From contig CALMZT010000683.1 of NCBI GenBank assembly GCA_937870805.1, forward strand, positions 1 through 12,086: a stretch of 12,086 nucleotides of DNA, in the 5' to 3' direction. Shown in pieces: positions 1-6,566 of the stretch. This stretch comes from an uncultured Chloroflexota bacterium. Its GTDB lineage: Bacteria > Chloroflexota > Anaerolineae > Aggregatilineales > Phototrophicaceae. Under the pieces are notes generated by a model that saw only the letters and a list, made by a program, of their open reading frames with translations, searched no databases and was not told the origin of the DNA. The first letter of the stretch is position 1. Each line of letters begins with the position of its first letter. The translations under genes were made by a program, and so were the position numbers.

Positions 1-40
1 AACCTCTTTGCGTCCTTTGCGCCTTTGCGGTTCAAATTTT
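1..40 (+). repeat. Triplet 7-mer repeat ending in GCGGTTCAA
   Basis: Three exact CTTTGCG units start at 6, 15 and 23 (spacing 9 then 8), and the last runs into GGTTCAA (30-35). The same 9/8 spacing with the unit CTCGGTG/CTCGGCG recurs at 11876-11905, also followed by GGTTCAA and a pyrimidine-rich stretch. This looks like a member of a dispersed intergenic repeat family cut by the window edge. Its function is unknown. A short open frame across it (25-216) looks non-coding. Confidence 0.6.
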
Positions 41-50
41 CATTGCTTCT

Positions 51-74
51 ACCGATTGCAGCAATCGGTTTTTA
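51..74 (+). terminator. Possible intrinsic terminator
   Basis: ACCGATT (51-57) and AATCGGT (63-69) pair perfectly around a GCAGC loop, and a run of five T (69-73) follows at once. This is the layout of a rho-independent terminator for plus-strand transcription entering from left of the window. The stem is only 7 bp and modest in GC. No plus-strand gene ending here is visible, so the call rests on structure alone. Confidence 0.35.
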
Positions 75-283
75 CGTCGGCTGCCGTTGCTTTTTACTGA
101 AAAACGGTCAACGAAAAACTGCCATGAGCGTGCCTGTAGAGTCAGTGATCGCCCATTTCTCTGAGTTCAGAACTGACTATAACGAGCGTACAGAAGGGTC
201 AATACGCTTACCCTGACAGAACTGAGCCTATTGTGTCAGTCCCCTGACTATCGCAGGGATGCAGCGTCAAAAATCGTTGTCAT
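75..283. other. Intergenic, no gene seen
   Basis: This stretch follows the stop of the helix-hairpin-helix gene. The only frame is the tail of a 63-codon TTG-started one without a plausible ribosome site. A weak inverted repeat, CTGACA (213-218) with TGTCAG (234-239), is present. Nothing else is convincing. Confidence 0.5.
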
Positions 284-1162
284 TCATTCCCCTCCATAAA
301 ACTGTCGATTTTCCGCCTCGCGCCCACGCACGACCCGCTTGCCCTTCAGCGAACCCTGCGTCTCGGTCACGACGGTATTCTGTCGTTCTTTGCCGCCTTT
401 TTCGTAATAGATGACGACCCAATCATCGGTCTTTTCCAGTTCGTGCGCCTTCGCCGTATTGGAGAACAACGCCGTAAACGACCAGCCGTCGCGCTTGATG
501 TCCATCACAGGCAGCCATGCTTGGTGGTCGGGATTGAAACGCTTCGGCGCGATCTTCGGCAGGTCACCCGCTTGCGCCCGCTTCCGATACTGCTCATCAA
601 TCTCCAGTATGAGATCAACGGAAGGGCGGTCATCGGGTGTTTCATCTTTCGCCTTCGCCACGCGATTGCGCTGGCTTTTGCGCGCTGAACGGCTCAACAT
701 GCCCGCCAGCGCCGAGCGCACGCCTTCCACGCGCTTCGCCCCGAAACCTTCCACTTTCTCCAGGCGTCCATCGTGCGCGGCTTCTTCCAGTTCCGGTAAC
801 GTCTGGATGTGAAGCTCTTTAATCATGCGCTGTGCCAGTTCCTTGCCAATGCCCGGTACTCTGGCAAACGCATCTTCTGGCGACGCCTGCGCCTCTAATT
901 CTTCCAGCAAGCTCGATTTACCATCGGTCACGTACTCGCCAATGACCGACGCGATGCCCTCGCCAATGCGTGGCAGTGCTATCAACTCATCAAACCGTTT
1001 TTTGTGAATGAACTCCGCGATAGGTTGATCGTAATTGCGCACCGTCGATGCGCCTTCACGATAGGCACGGATACGGAAGGGGTTTTCCTGCTGGGCTTCG
1101 AGCAAATCCGCTATACGCTCTAAAACGTCCGCGATCTGAGTATTGGTCGATTCTTGCGCCAT
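284..1162 (-). CDS. Helix-hairpin-helix DNA-binding protein (PolX N-terminal-like, no polymerase domain)
   Basis: The 292-residue protein starts like the 8-kDa/HhH part of family X DNA polymerases (residues 5-45, with ENPFRIRAY). Three helix-hairpin-helix motifs follow: LPRIGEGIASVI (63-74), VPGIGKELAQRMI (102-114) and VEGFGAKRVEGVRSAL (137-152), which typically grip the DNA backbone without sequence preference. A basic linker (157-173) leads to a C-terminal domain (about 180-292) rich in W/Y/F with a distinctive GWSFTALFSNT segment. I recall this domain attached to similar HhH proteins in other phyla, but know no assigned function. The nucleotidyltransferase catalytic aspartates and the PHP exonuclease of PolX are absent, so it is not a polymerase. 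A DNA repair or structure-binding role is inference. ATG at 1162 is preferred over ATG at 1174 because GGAGGA overlaps the upstream codons at ideal spacing. The phosphotriesterase-family gene ends 60 bases upstream on the same strand. Confidence 0.85.
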   Translation of the reverse strand: MAQESTNTQIADVLERIADLLEAQQENPFRIRAYREGASTVRNYDQPIAEFIHKKRFDELIALPRIGEGIASVIGEYVTDGKSSLLEELEAQASPEDAFARVPGIGKELAQRMIKELHIQTLPELEEAAHDGRLEKVEGFGAKRVEGVRSALAGMLSRSARKSQRNRVAKAKDETPDDRPSVDLILEIDEQYRKRAQAGDLPKIAPKRFNPDHQAWLPVMDIKRDGWSFTALFSNTAKAHELEKTDDWVVIYYEKGGKERQNTVVTETQGSLKGKRVVRGREAENRQFYGGE

Positions 1163-1186
1163 ATTCTCCTCCATTCGCTACTGTTC

Positions 1187-1192
1187 ATTATA
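1187..1192 (-). promoter_or_regulatory. -10 box of the HhH gene
   Basis: A perfect TATAAT on the minus strand lies 24 bases before the chosen ATG (1162). No convincing TTGACA-like -35 lies 16-18 bases upstream. A start about 7 bases downstream would leave a short leader containing the GGAGGA ribosome site. Confidence 0.5.
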
Positions 1193-1222
1193 CGCAGCGG
1201 GTGTTAGAGGAGAATAAATTGT

Positions 1223-2143
1223 CTAGCGCCCAAAGGCACGAAACGGATTTTGATGCGTAAGCTGCCGCAGCATTTCTTCATCAACGCCAGCCTGTTTCAG
1301 CTTCGCCAAAAACACTTCAGAGATATAGGTAAAGGGTTCAGGCGTTCTATCGGGGTGCGCGGGATCATACCAACCGCGATCATGACTGAGCAATATTTGA
1401 CCTGCGAATCCGGCGCTCAAAAGTTCTGCGATGCGCGCCAGATATACATCGTCCGCAATCAGATCAGGTTTACCAATCCAATCGTATTCAATCCACGCCC
1501 CACGCCGCGCAACCTCCAGATTGAGCGCAAAATCCTGTTCCGCCTGCGCATGAATCCAGATGAAACGGCTGGCGGAATAGCCGTTCGCTTCGATGATGGC
1601 TAACTGGTCAAGCACGACGCTGCCACGAATCGTATGGCTGCCGATCACGGCATTGGTCGCTGCGCCCGCCCGCGCCGCTGCTCTCAGGATTTTCGCTTCG
1701 CAATCGGTGATACCGTCATCGCCAGCGCTTAACTTAATCCACGCCGCTTGAACGCCAGTCGTTTCGATTTGCTCCTGTAACTCGCGCAGCATCCACTCAT
1801 AGAGTTCATCTTCACTCGCCTGCTGCGCCCACTCAGGAATCCAGGGTTCGCGGTAAATGCCCGTCGGAACGATAATCGGAAACGTCGCCGCCTCTGAGAC
1901 AGCCTTGACGAGATCAACCCGCCGACCCACGCCAACAGGCGTACATTCGACCAGCGCCGTAACGCCAGCCGCGCGCGCTTTCTCTAGCTCTGGCTTCATC
2001 AAAGCAACTACATCTTCGGGATTCGCCTGTGCAAAGCCCACAGGATTGCCAACGCGCAAATCCACAAAGATGTGCTCATGCGGCAAAATCATGCCCAGTT
2101 CGTCGGCGCTTTTGCGACCCAGTGTGGTGATTAGCTCAGCCAT
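1223..2143 (-). CDS. Phosphotriesterase-family metal-dependent hydrolase
   Basis: This 306-residue protein has the amidohydrolase TIM barrel of the phosphotriesterase (PTE)/PTE-like lactonase family, and its length is usual for that family. All expected binuclear metal ligands can be placed: H22 and H24 in PHEHIFVDL, the bridging carbamylated lysine K137 (AAWIKLSAGDDG), H170 (IGSHTIRG), H198 (WIHAQAEQD) and D255 (LLSHDRGW). It should therefore be a catalytically competent, cytoplasmic hydrolase, since no signal peptide is seen. The family includes lactonases and organophosphate hydrolases, and sequence alone does not set the substrate. The ATG at 2143 has a GGTGAGG ribosome site 8-9 bases upstream. 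No clear -10 box matches those of its neighbours. The HhH gene downstream has its own -10 box, so co-transcription is possible but not required. Confidence 0.88.
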   Translation of the reverse strand: MAELITTLGRKSADELGMILPHEHIFVDLRVGNPVGFAQANPEDVVALMKPELEKARAAGVTALVECTPVGVGRRVDLVKAVSEAATFPIIVPTGIYREPWIPEWAQQASEDELYEWMLRELQEQIETTGVQAAWIKLSAGDDGITDCEAKILRAAARAGAATNAVIGSHTIRGSVVLDQLAIIEANGYSASRFIWIHAQAEQDFALNLEVARRGAWIEYDWIGKPDLIADDVYLARIAELLSAGFAGQILLSHDRGWYDPAHPDRTPEPFTYISEVFLAKLKQAGVDEEMLRQLTHQNPFRAFGR

Positions 2144-2226
2144 CGGTTATGCCTCACCGTTTTTCTACAGAGTGTATTGTTAACCTGAATTCGGATTAAA
2201 CATGATAGATGCTGTGTTGCGTACTC

Positions 2227-2251
2227 GTAGGGCGAACCAATGTGTTCGCCC
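2227..2251. repeat. Palindromic dispersed repeat
   Basis: GGGCGAAC (2230-2237) and GTTCGCCC (2244-2251) are perfect 8-bp inverted arms around a 6-base loop, preceded by GTA. A degenerate relative with the same GTAGGGG-CG and GTGT cores lies at 11789-11814. I recall this kind of palindrome as a widespread intergenic repeat in Chloroflexota and cyanobacteria. It sits 49 bases past the stop of the SpoIIAA-like gene and could act as a transcript-end hairpin, although no T tract follows on either strand. Confidence 0.55.
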
Positions 2252-2300
2252 GACCTCAATATCCTCTCCTCAAAATCCTGATCCCGAATTGATGTTATCG

Positions 2301-2675
2301 TTACTTGATTTGTCGAGCCGCATTGAGCAGCGTGCGCGCTTCGTCGAGCGTTTCCGCCAAAAAGACACGCTGCCTGTAGGATGGCTGCATACTAAAAAAG
2401 ATATTCAGCATGATTTTCCCCAGCGGCTTTACACCGACCAGTGCCAGTTTATCGGGCAGCATATGAAACAGATATTGCATGTTCGTCAGCGCGCCTTCTA
2501 ACGGAACCACATTCGCTTCCCGGAGATTGAGAAGCGCCGCGACAGGATAATCAACGGTTGCGCTGAGAGCTAAAAACTCCTCGATTGCCGCGTGAACATC
2601 AAGCCAACCCCACGAGGCGAAATCCAGCCGCACAATCGTTTTGTCAGCGTTGTCCCAAAAGGTGCGAATGCCCAC
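2301..2675 (-). CDS. SpoIIAA/STAS-like small protein
   Basis: This 124-residue soluble protein has no catalytic motif that I can name. It has an N-terminal strand pattern (TFWDNADKTIVRLDFAS), a helix (HAAIEEFLALSATV), a strand with a conserved-looking turn (VAALLNLREANVVP), then a hydrophobic helix and strand, ending in a LAETLDEARTLL helix. The order strand-helix-strand (LLNLRE)-helix-strand-helix resembles SpoIIAA-like/STAS-fold proteins, many of which I recall as hypothetical proteins in Anaerolineae. No phosphorylatable serine in the classic DxxG/S context is obvious, so a role as a phospho-switch is not supported. The start is GTG (2675), the only start available before an in-frame TGA upstream, and its ribosome site is weak. 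A perfect TATAAT lies 41 bases before the start, so it is probably transcribed alone. The function is unknown and the fold assignment is moderate. Confidence 0.75.
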   Translation of the reverse strand: MGIRTFWDNADKTIVRLDFASWGWLDVHAAIEEFLALSATVDYPVAALLNLREANVVPLEGALTNMQYLFHMLPDKLALVGVKPLGKIMLNIFFSMQPSYRQRVFLAETLDEARTLLNAARQIK

Positions 2676-2716
2676 GAGAACCGCTCGATAAGTTTTTATA
2701 GATCACGCTGGATTAC

Positions 2717-2722
2717 ATTATA
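2717..2722 (-). promoter_or_regulatory. -10 box of the SpoIIAA-like gene
   Basis: A perfect TATAAT on the minus strand lies 41 bases upstream of the GTG start at 2675, in the 86-base gap after the dioxygenase stop. No good -35 hexamer is seen at 16-18 bases. Confidence 0.5.
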
Positions 2723-2761
2723 ACCCACCTGAGCAGTATGCGGTTCATGAATGCTTGTGGC

Positions 2762-3598
2762 TTAGAGCGAGGTGCGTACTTTCCACAGTTCGGGGAACAA
2801 CTCTACACTCAGCACATCGCTGAGATAACCGACCCCTGACGTGCCGCCTGTGCCGCGCTTGAAGCCAATGATGCGTTTCACCGTCGTCATGTGACGGAAA
2901 CGCCACTGACGGAAAGAGTCTTCCAGATCGACCAGTTCTTCTGCCAACTCATACAAGTCCCAATGGGTATCGGGCTTCTGGTACACATCCAGCCAAGCAC
3001 GTTCCACGCTCTCATCGTAGCTATGCGACTGCGACCAATCGCGCTCTGCGTTATCAATCGTATAGCCACGCCGCGCTAGCAGTTTGATCGCCTCATCGTA
3101 CAGCGATGGTGCGTGTAATTCCTGTTCCAGCAGCGCCTTCAAATCGGGCTTATGGCGATGCGGGCGAATCATCACTTCGTTCTTGTTGCCGAGGATAAAC
3201 TCAATCAAGCGGTATTGATGCGATTGAAAGCCCGACGCATGGTGTAGATAGGGACGGAAGCGGCTGTACTCGCTCGGCGTCAGCGTCGCCAGCACGCTCC
3301 ACGCATTTACCAACTGTTCCATAATCCGCGACACGCGCGCCATCATTTTGAACGACAGCGACAGATCATCGCGTTTAATCTGTTCGCGCGCTGCGTTCAG
3401 TTCGTGCAGCATCAGCTTCATCCACAATTCGCTGGTCTGGTGCTGGACGATGAACAGTAGTTCGTTGTGATCTTCCGAAAGAGGATGCTGCGTGCTCAGC
3501 AGATCATCGAGCGCCAGATAATCACCGTAGCTCATGTCCTCGCTGAAATCGAGCTTCGCGCCATTTTCAGCAATTGGCTTGTCTGTTTTCTTTTCCAT
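2762..3598 (-). CDS. kynA: Tryptophan 2,3-dioxygenase
   Basis: This cytoplasmic haem enzyme opens the indole ring of L-tryptophan with O2 to give N-formylkynurenine, the first step of the kynurenine pathway. At 278 residues it has the usual bacterial length. Family signatures are continuous: YGDYLALDDLL (24-34), the active-site FIVQHQTSELW with H53 (counterpart of H55 in the Xanthomonas enzyme), Y111 and R115 for the substrate carboxylate, ASGFQSHQYR (121-130), WRFRHMTTV with the proximal haem ligand H236, and the GTGGTSG loop (249-255) that closes over substrate. The C-terminal LFPELWKVR is also typical. ATG at 3598 has AAGGAAG 5-6 bases upstream, and a perfect TATAAT lies 41 bases upstream. 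No kynurenine formamidase, kynureninase or other pathway gene is in the window, so it stands alone here. The region upstream of its -10 box is occupied by an inverted-repeat element. Confidence 0.97.
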   Translation of the reverse strand: MEKKTDKPIAENGAKLDFSEDMSYGDYLALDDLLSTQHPLSEDHNELLFIVQHQTSELWMKLMLHELNAAREQIKRDDLSLSFKMMARVSRIMEQLVNAWSVLATLTPSEYSRFRPYLHHASGFQSHQYRLIEFILGNKNEVMIRPHRHKPDLKALLEQELHAPSLYDEAIKLLARRGYTIDNAERDWSQSHSYDESVERAWLDVYQKPDTHWDLYELAEELVDLEDSFRQWRFRHMTTVKRIIGFKRGTGGTSGVGYLSDVLSVELFPELWKVRTSL

Positions 3599-3639
3599 GA
3601 GCTTCCTTTTAGCCTGCGCGATGTCCTGTTTCAGTTTAT

Positions 3640-3645
3640 ATTATA
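3640..3645 (-). promoter_or_regulatory. -10 box of the tryptophan dioxygenase gene
   Basis: A perfect TATAAT on the minus strand lies 41 bases before the ATG. The terminal repeat of the MITE-like element begins only 2 bases further upstream (3648), so any -35 hexamer would lie inside the element. No TTGACA-like match is seen there. Confidence 0.5.
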
Positions 3646-3647
3646 CC

Positions 3648-3824
3648 CTCACCTTACGCAAAACGTTCGCCGCTGCGGACGCTGGCAGTTCAAAACTGCC
3701 CGCAATGGGCTTTGGAAACCCGTGAACGGGTTGGGCGCGGCGGTTTTTCAACCTCTTCAGAGGTTTACCCATTCTCTGCTAGCTCTGGGTTTTGAACCCG
3801 GAGCGGTAAACTGCGTAAGGTGAG
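3648..3824. mobile_element. MITE-like multi-hairpin element with 13-bp terminal inverted repeats
   Basis: CTCACCTTACGCA (3648-3660) is the exact inverse of 3812-3824. The 177-bp interior codes for nothing and is a chain of small perfect hairpins: GGCAGTT/AACTGCC (3684-3700), AACCCGT/ACGGGTT (3717-3732), AACCTCT/AGAGGTT (3750-3765), and a 10-bp stem with one T-G wobble at 3782-3804. The terminal core CTTACGCAGTT (read inward from the right end) is shared with the element at 6660-6741, and the last hairpin is shared with 10787-10817. I see no clear target-site duplication. It lies 3 bases after the antitoxin-like gene's stop codon and 2 bases from the dioxygenase -10 box. It is best read as a non-autonomous transposable or structured dispersed repeat; a transcribed structured RNA is an alternative. 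Confidence 0.7.
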
Positions 3825-3827
3825 CAC

Positions 3828-4070
3828 CTAAATATCCTCGCGTGGTAAGTTGCTCCACATCTCACGTCGCACTTCATCAATATCTTCGGCAGAGGGTGCA
3901 GGACCCAGATCAGATAACAAGCCTAACAATGAGCGTCGTGGGTGTGGTGGTTCACTCGCTACAATGTCTTCTTTCAATGTCGCAGCGACTCGTTCCAATA
4001 ATCGAACTTTCTCTAATGGCGAAAGCTGAAGTGCTAAGGCAACGACTTCTTCAAATGGCGCGTCCATCAT
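3828..4070 (-). CDS. Antitoxin-like small protein without adjacent toxin
   Basis: This 80-residue protein has an N-terminal segment of the type found in addiction-module antitoxins (VALALQLSPLEKVRLLERVAATL, two helices, residues 10-32) and a C-terminal tail (DIDEVRREMWSNLPREDI) like those I recall in antitoxins paired with PIN-domain VapC toxins in Chloroflexota and cyanobacteria. Such tails usually occlude the toxin, whose gene normally starts within a few bases of the antitoxin stop. Here the stop (3828-3830) is followed after 3 bases by an inverted-repeat element and then the dioxygenase gene, so the partner is missing. ATG at 4070 is preferred: TTGAGG sits 6 bases upstream. ATG at 4076 and TTG at 4082 are alternatives. 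A perfect TATAAT lies 30 bases upstream. The family call is from recalled similarity and is moderate. Confidence 0.75.
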   Translation of the reverse strand: MMDAPFEEVVALALQLSPLEKVRLLERVAATLKEDIVASEPPHPRRSLLGLLSDLGPAPSAEDIDEVRREMWSNLPREDI

Positions 4071-4100
4071 AGACATCCTCAACTGAGCATCGACATCTCT

Positions 4101-4106
4101 ATTATA
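4101..4106 (-). promoter_or_regulatory. -10 box of the antitoxin-like gene
   Basis: A perfect TATAAT on the minus strand lies 30 bases before ATG 4070. TTGAGG, a 4/6 match to the -35 hexamer, lies 15 bases upstream and overlaps the end of the histidine kinase gene. The spacing is shorter than the usual 17. Confidence 0.5.
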
Positions 4107-4123
4107 GATCGAAACCAGTCACC

Positions 4124-5938
4124 TCAAACAGCTGCTACAGTCTCCAACTGTGCGACCCTCACCAGCGGCAGCGTCACCGTGAACACTGTCCCTTGTTCTG
4201 GTTTGCTCACCACCTGAATTTCGCCGTGCATCAGTTCGGCAAGCTGCTTGACAATCGACAAGCCCAAGCCAAAACCCATCATCGCTTTTCGTGTCTTGGT
4301 ATCATCCACCTGCCAGAAGGCGTCGAAGATAAACTTCATCGCCTCAGCGGGAATACCTACACCCGTATCAGAGACTTGCAGCGTCCAGTGCTGCTCATCG
4401 GGCATTAACAGGCGCACGGTGATTTCACCTTCATCAGTGTATTTGATGGAGTTGGTGATTAAATTGATCAAAATCTGTTGCAAGCGCAGCACATCGCCGA
4501 TCAGGGTAGGGGGCAGGGCTGGCGCGACATCAAATTTCAGCGTAAGTTTCTTGATCTGCGCCAGGGGCTGTGCCACTGTTTCGACTTCTTTCAACAGTTC
4601 GGCAACCTCAAACGATACATCATGCAGGCTCAGCTTGCCTGCACTCAACTGCGCTTCGTCCAGCAGGTTATCAACAAAGCGGATCAACTGCTTGGCGCTG
4701 CTGTAAATGCTGAGCGCCGCCTCGCTCTGCTTGATACTGATGTCGCCATACATTCCACGTTGCAGCATCTCCGCATACAGCGAAATTGCCGACAGCGGTG
4801 CGCGTAGGTCGTGGCTCAACGTTTTCATGACACGTTCGCGCAGTTCGGCGTTATCGCGCGCCTTCTGCACCTGAATACGGCTTTGTGTCAGCGTTTCCAG
4901 CATTTGATTGATCGACAGCGCTAAGCCGCTCACTTCATCCTTGCCGGGCATCACAAGCTGCCCCGACCAATCGCCGTGATGGCGAATACGGCTGACGCTG
5001 GCATTCAGCCGCGCCAACCGTGAAAGCACTGCTTTTTCCAGCAGCAGCAGCACGACGACGGTCAGCAGCGCGCACGCTCCCACCAAAAACAAGGTGAAGT
5101 AGAAAATGCTGTCTCGTCCCTGCGCGTAAATCTCGCGCGGCATTTGCACGCGCAGCACAAAAGCTGGATTATCAAAAATATCGTGGAACAGCACATAGCC
5201 TGCCATAGTTTGTCCGTCAAGTGCTTGCACTGTAATCGACGTCTCATGGTTAAGAGAGGTCAACGCCGTTTGAAAATCTGCTGGAAGATTGCTGGCATCG
5301 TAACTCTCTAAAGCGAGATCAAAGCGCGTCTGTTCCTGTAATTGTGCAACAAACGCCGCATTCAACAGGCGTCCCCAAATCAAGGTGCCCTGCGGCTCGC
5401 CGTTTAGGTCACTTGGCAAGATCGTTGTCGCGGCAACCAGCATTGGTGTGTTGTCAAGCATAACAATGCCACTGATACCATCAGCGCTAAACTCGCCACC
5501 ATCCCTCATGTTAAATAACTGACTGTCTGCGGTCAGATACGCTTCAATCTGTCGGGGGGGAGTGACCTGCCGCTGTGCCTGTAAATTGAACGCCCGCGCG
5601 TAAACGCTGCGTTGCTCTTCGTCAAAATACAACACGACGTTGACGCCGTTATACCGAAACACGTAATCGGTCAGGTTGACTTCAGGAAAATCGGTGTACT
5701 GCCCCTGCGCGAAAGCATACGAGGCATCCCTCTGCGCCCAATCCATATTTTGCCTCAACATGGTGTCCATCTCGTCACGCAAGGCATTCGCAACGCGCTG
5801 TGTGTTTTCGTAGGCATCGCTTTGTTCAAGCTGTGCATAGCTCTGCAACAAAACCATTTGCGAGAAAAGAATCAACATCAGGAACAGGCTGATAATCGCC
5901 AGACCGATAATGAGAAGCGTTTTTTGCCGAAGCGACAT
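4124..5938 (-). CDS. CHASE4-type sensor histidine kinase
   Basis: This 604-residue inner-membrane kinase has an N-terminal membrane helix (about 7-31) and a long extracytoplasmic region (32-276) whose start (RQNMDWAQRDASYAFAQG) fits a CHASE4 sensor domain of unknown ligand. A second helix (277-300) and a HAMP-like linker (300-350) follow. The kinase core is complete: HisKA with phospho-acceptor H376 in LSHDLRAPLSAISLYAEML, N box LINLITNSIKYT (N492, N496), G1 box DTGVGIP (524-530), and G2 box GFGLGLSIVKQL (555-566). It should autophosphorylate and pass phosphate to a response regulator, but none is encoded nearby, so it is an orphan here. The ATG at 5938 has only a poor ribosome site, and a 14-bp palindrome ends 2 bases upstream. 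A perfect TATAAT lies 64 bases upstream. Confidence 0.95.
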   Translation of the reverse strand: MSLRQKTLLIIGLAIISLFLMLILFSQMVLLQSYAQLEQSDAYENTQRVANALRDEMDTMLRQNMDWAQRDASYAFAQGQYTDFPEVNLTDYVFRYNGVNVVLYFDEEQRSVYARAFNLQAQRQVTPPRQIEAYLTADSQLFNMRDGGEFSADGISGIVMLDNTPMLVAATTILPSDLNGEPQGTLIWGRLLNAAFVAQLQEQTRFDLALESYDASNLPADFQTALTSLNHETSITVQALDGQTMAGYVLFHDIFDNPAFVLRVQMPREIYAQGRDSIFYFTLFLVGACALLTVVVLLLLEKAVLSRLARLNASVSRIRHHGDWSGQLVMPGKDEVSGLALSINQMLETLTQSRIQVQKARDNAELRERVMKTLSHDLRAPLSAISLYAEMLQRGMYGDISIKQSEAALSIYSSAKQLIRFVDNLLDEAQLSAGKLSLHDVSFEVAELLKEVETVAQPLAQIKKLTLKFDVAPALPPTLIGDVLRLQQILINLITNSIKYTDEGEITVRLLMPDEQHWTLQVSDTGVGIPAEAMKFIFDAFWQVDDTKTRKAMMGFGLGLSIVKQLAELMHGEIQVVSKPEQGTVFTVTLPLVRVAQLETVAAV

Positions 5939-5940
5939 GT

Positions 5941-5986
5941 TGCTCTATAGAGCAGTAGCCGATAAACCTGAAATGATTCTACTGCT
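5941..5986 (-). promoter_or_regulatory. Possible switching hairpins in the kinase leader
   Basis: The 14-bp palindrome TGCTCTATAGAGCA (5941-5954) lies 2 bases before the kinase ATG. Upstream in the transcript, AGCAGTAG (5986-5979) can instead pair with CTACTGCT (5958-5951). The two pairings share bases 5951-5954 and so exclude each other. No good Shine-Dalgarno is visible, and the palindrome covers its expected place. It could be an operator or an RNA switch; both are inference. Confidence 0.3.
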
Positions 5987-6002
5987 GCTTTCCCTATCAT
6001 CT

Positions 6003-6008
6003 ATTATA
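6003..6008 (-). promoter_or_regulatory. -10 box of the histidine kinase gene
   Basis: A perfect TATAAT on the minus strand lies 64 bases before the ATG, upstream of the leader hairpins. No -35 hexamer is evident. The remainder of the gap up to 6173 is AT-rich with no gene seen. Confidence 0.45.
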
Positions 6009-6173
6009 AGCTCAACATTACATGGAATTACAGTGAAGGTTTGTTGAATTTTTCCTGAAAAAATTCGTCAAAGGTAAGTATCAGGCGTTATACTCAATCG
6101 TCCTGTCAAAGACCTGCGTTTTTCAACTTCAAGCTCAAGGTAAAGCGAAAATACGATAAGCGAACGAAGCAAC

Positions 6174-6566
6174 CTACTCAACTTCCGGCGGGGTCTCGTC
6201 AGGGTCTTTCGACAGATCACCATTGAGATAGGTCATCGTCACCCACAGCCCGCGCGAACTGCGATAAAACAGGATGGGGAACAGAATCGAGAAGGGCAGC
6301 CAGAAGGGGAGTTGATACATCGGCGGAATATCGGTGATCGCATCGACGGTGAAAAAGCCCACCACGAACAGCAGCTCCACCACGACGAGGTTAATCATCA
6401 CGCCGCCCACCGATTCGCCCGAACGTCGTTCAAAGCGCACGCCGCACATGGGGCACTTCTCGCGCATCGTGAAACCGTCGAACATCGCGCCTTGTTCGCA
6501 TGAAGGACAGCGCAGTTGCAGCCCACCGACGATGTACTTGTGAACGACCTCACCGATGCTTGCCAT
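6174..6566 (-). CDS. DUF983 membrane protein with zinc-ribbon-like CxxC pairs
   Basis: This 130-residue protein has two cysteine pairs near the N-terminus, CPSC (20-23) and CPMC (38-41), spaced like a small zinc ribbon. Two membrane helices follow (about 55-76 and 86-104), with a cytosol-like acidic tail (SKDPDETPPEVE). This cysteine-plus-two-helix layout matches the DUF983 family, whose biochemical role is not established. ATG at 6566 has a strong AGGGG ribosome site 5 bases upstream, and TAGAAT (6590-6585) could serve as a -10 box. The gene is separated from the upstream zinc-ribbon hydrolase by about 200 bases that contain an inverted-repeat element, so it is probably a separate transcript. 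Confidence 0.85.
   Translation of the reverse strand: MASIGEVVHKYIVGGLQLRCPSCEQGAMFDGFTMREKCPMCGVRFERRSGESVGGVMINLVVVELLFVVGFFTVDAITDIPPMYQLPFWLPFSILFPILFYRSSRGLWVTMTYLNGDLSKDPDETPPEVE

Noticed and set aside
25..216. 63-codon plus-strand frame at the window start
   Set aside because: TTG start inside a repeat, no ribosome site, crosses a terminator-like hairpin and has no recognisable domain.
411..812. 133-codon plus-strand frame
   Set aside because: Lies wholly antisense to the HhH gene, with low-complexity S/R/A-rich composition typical of an opposite-strand shadow.
284..1162. DNA polymerase X
   Set aside because: Only the N-terminal HhH portion matches; catalytic nucleotidyltransferase aspartates and the PHP domain are absent.
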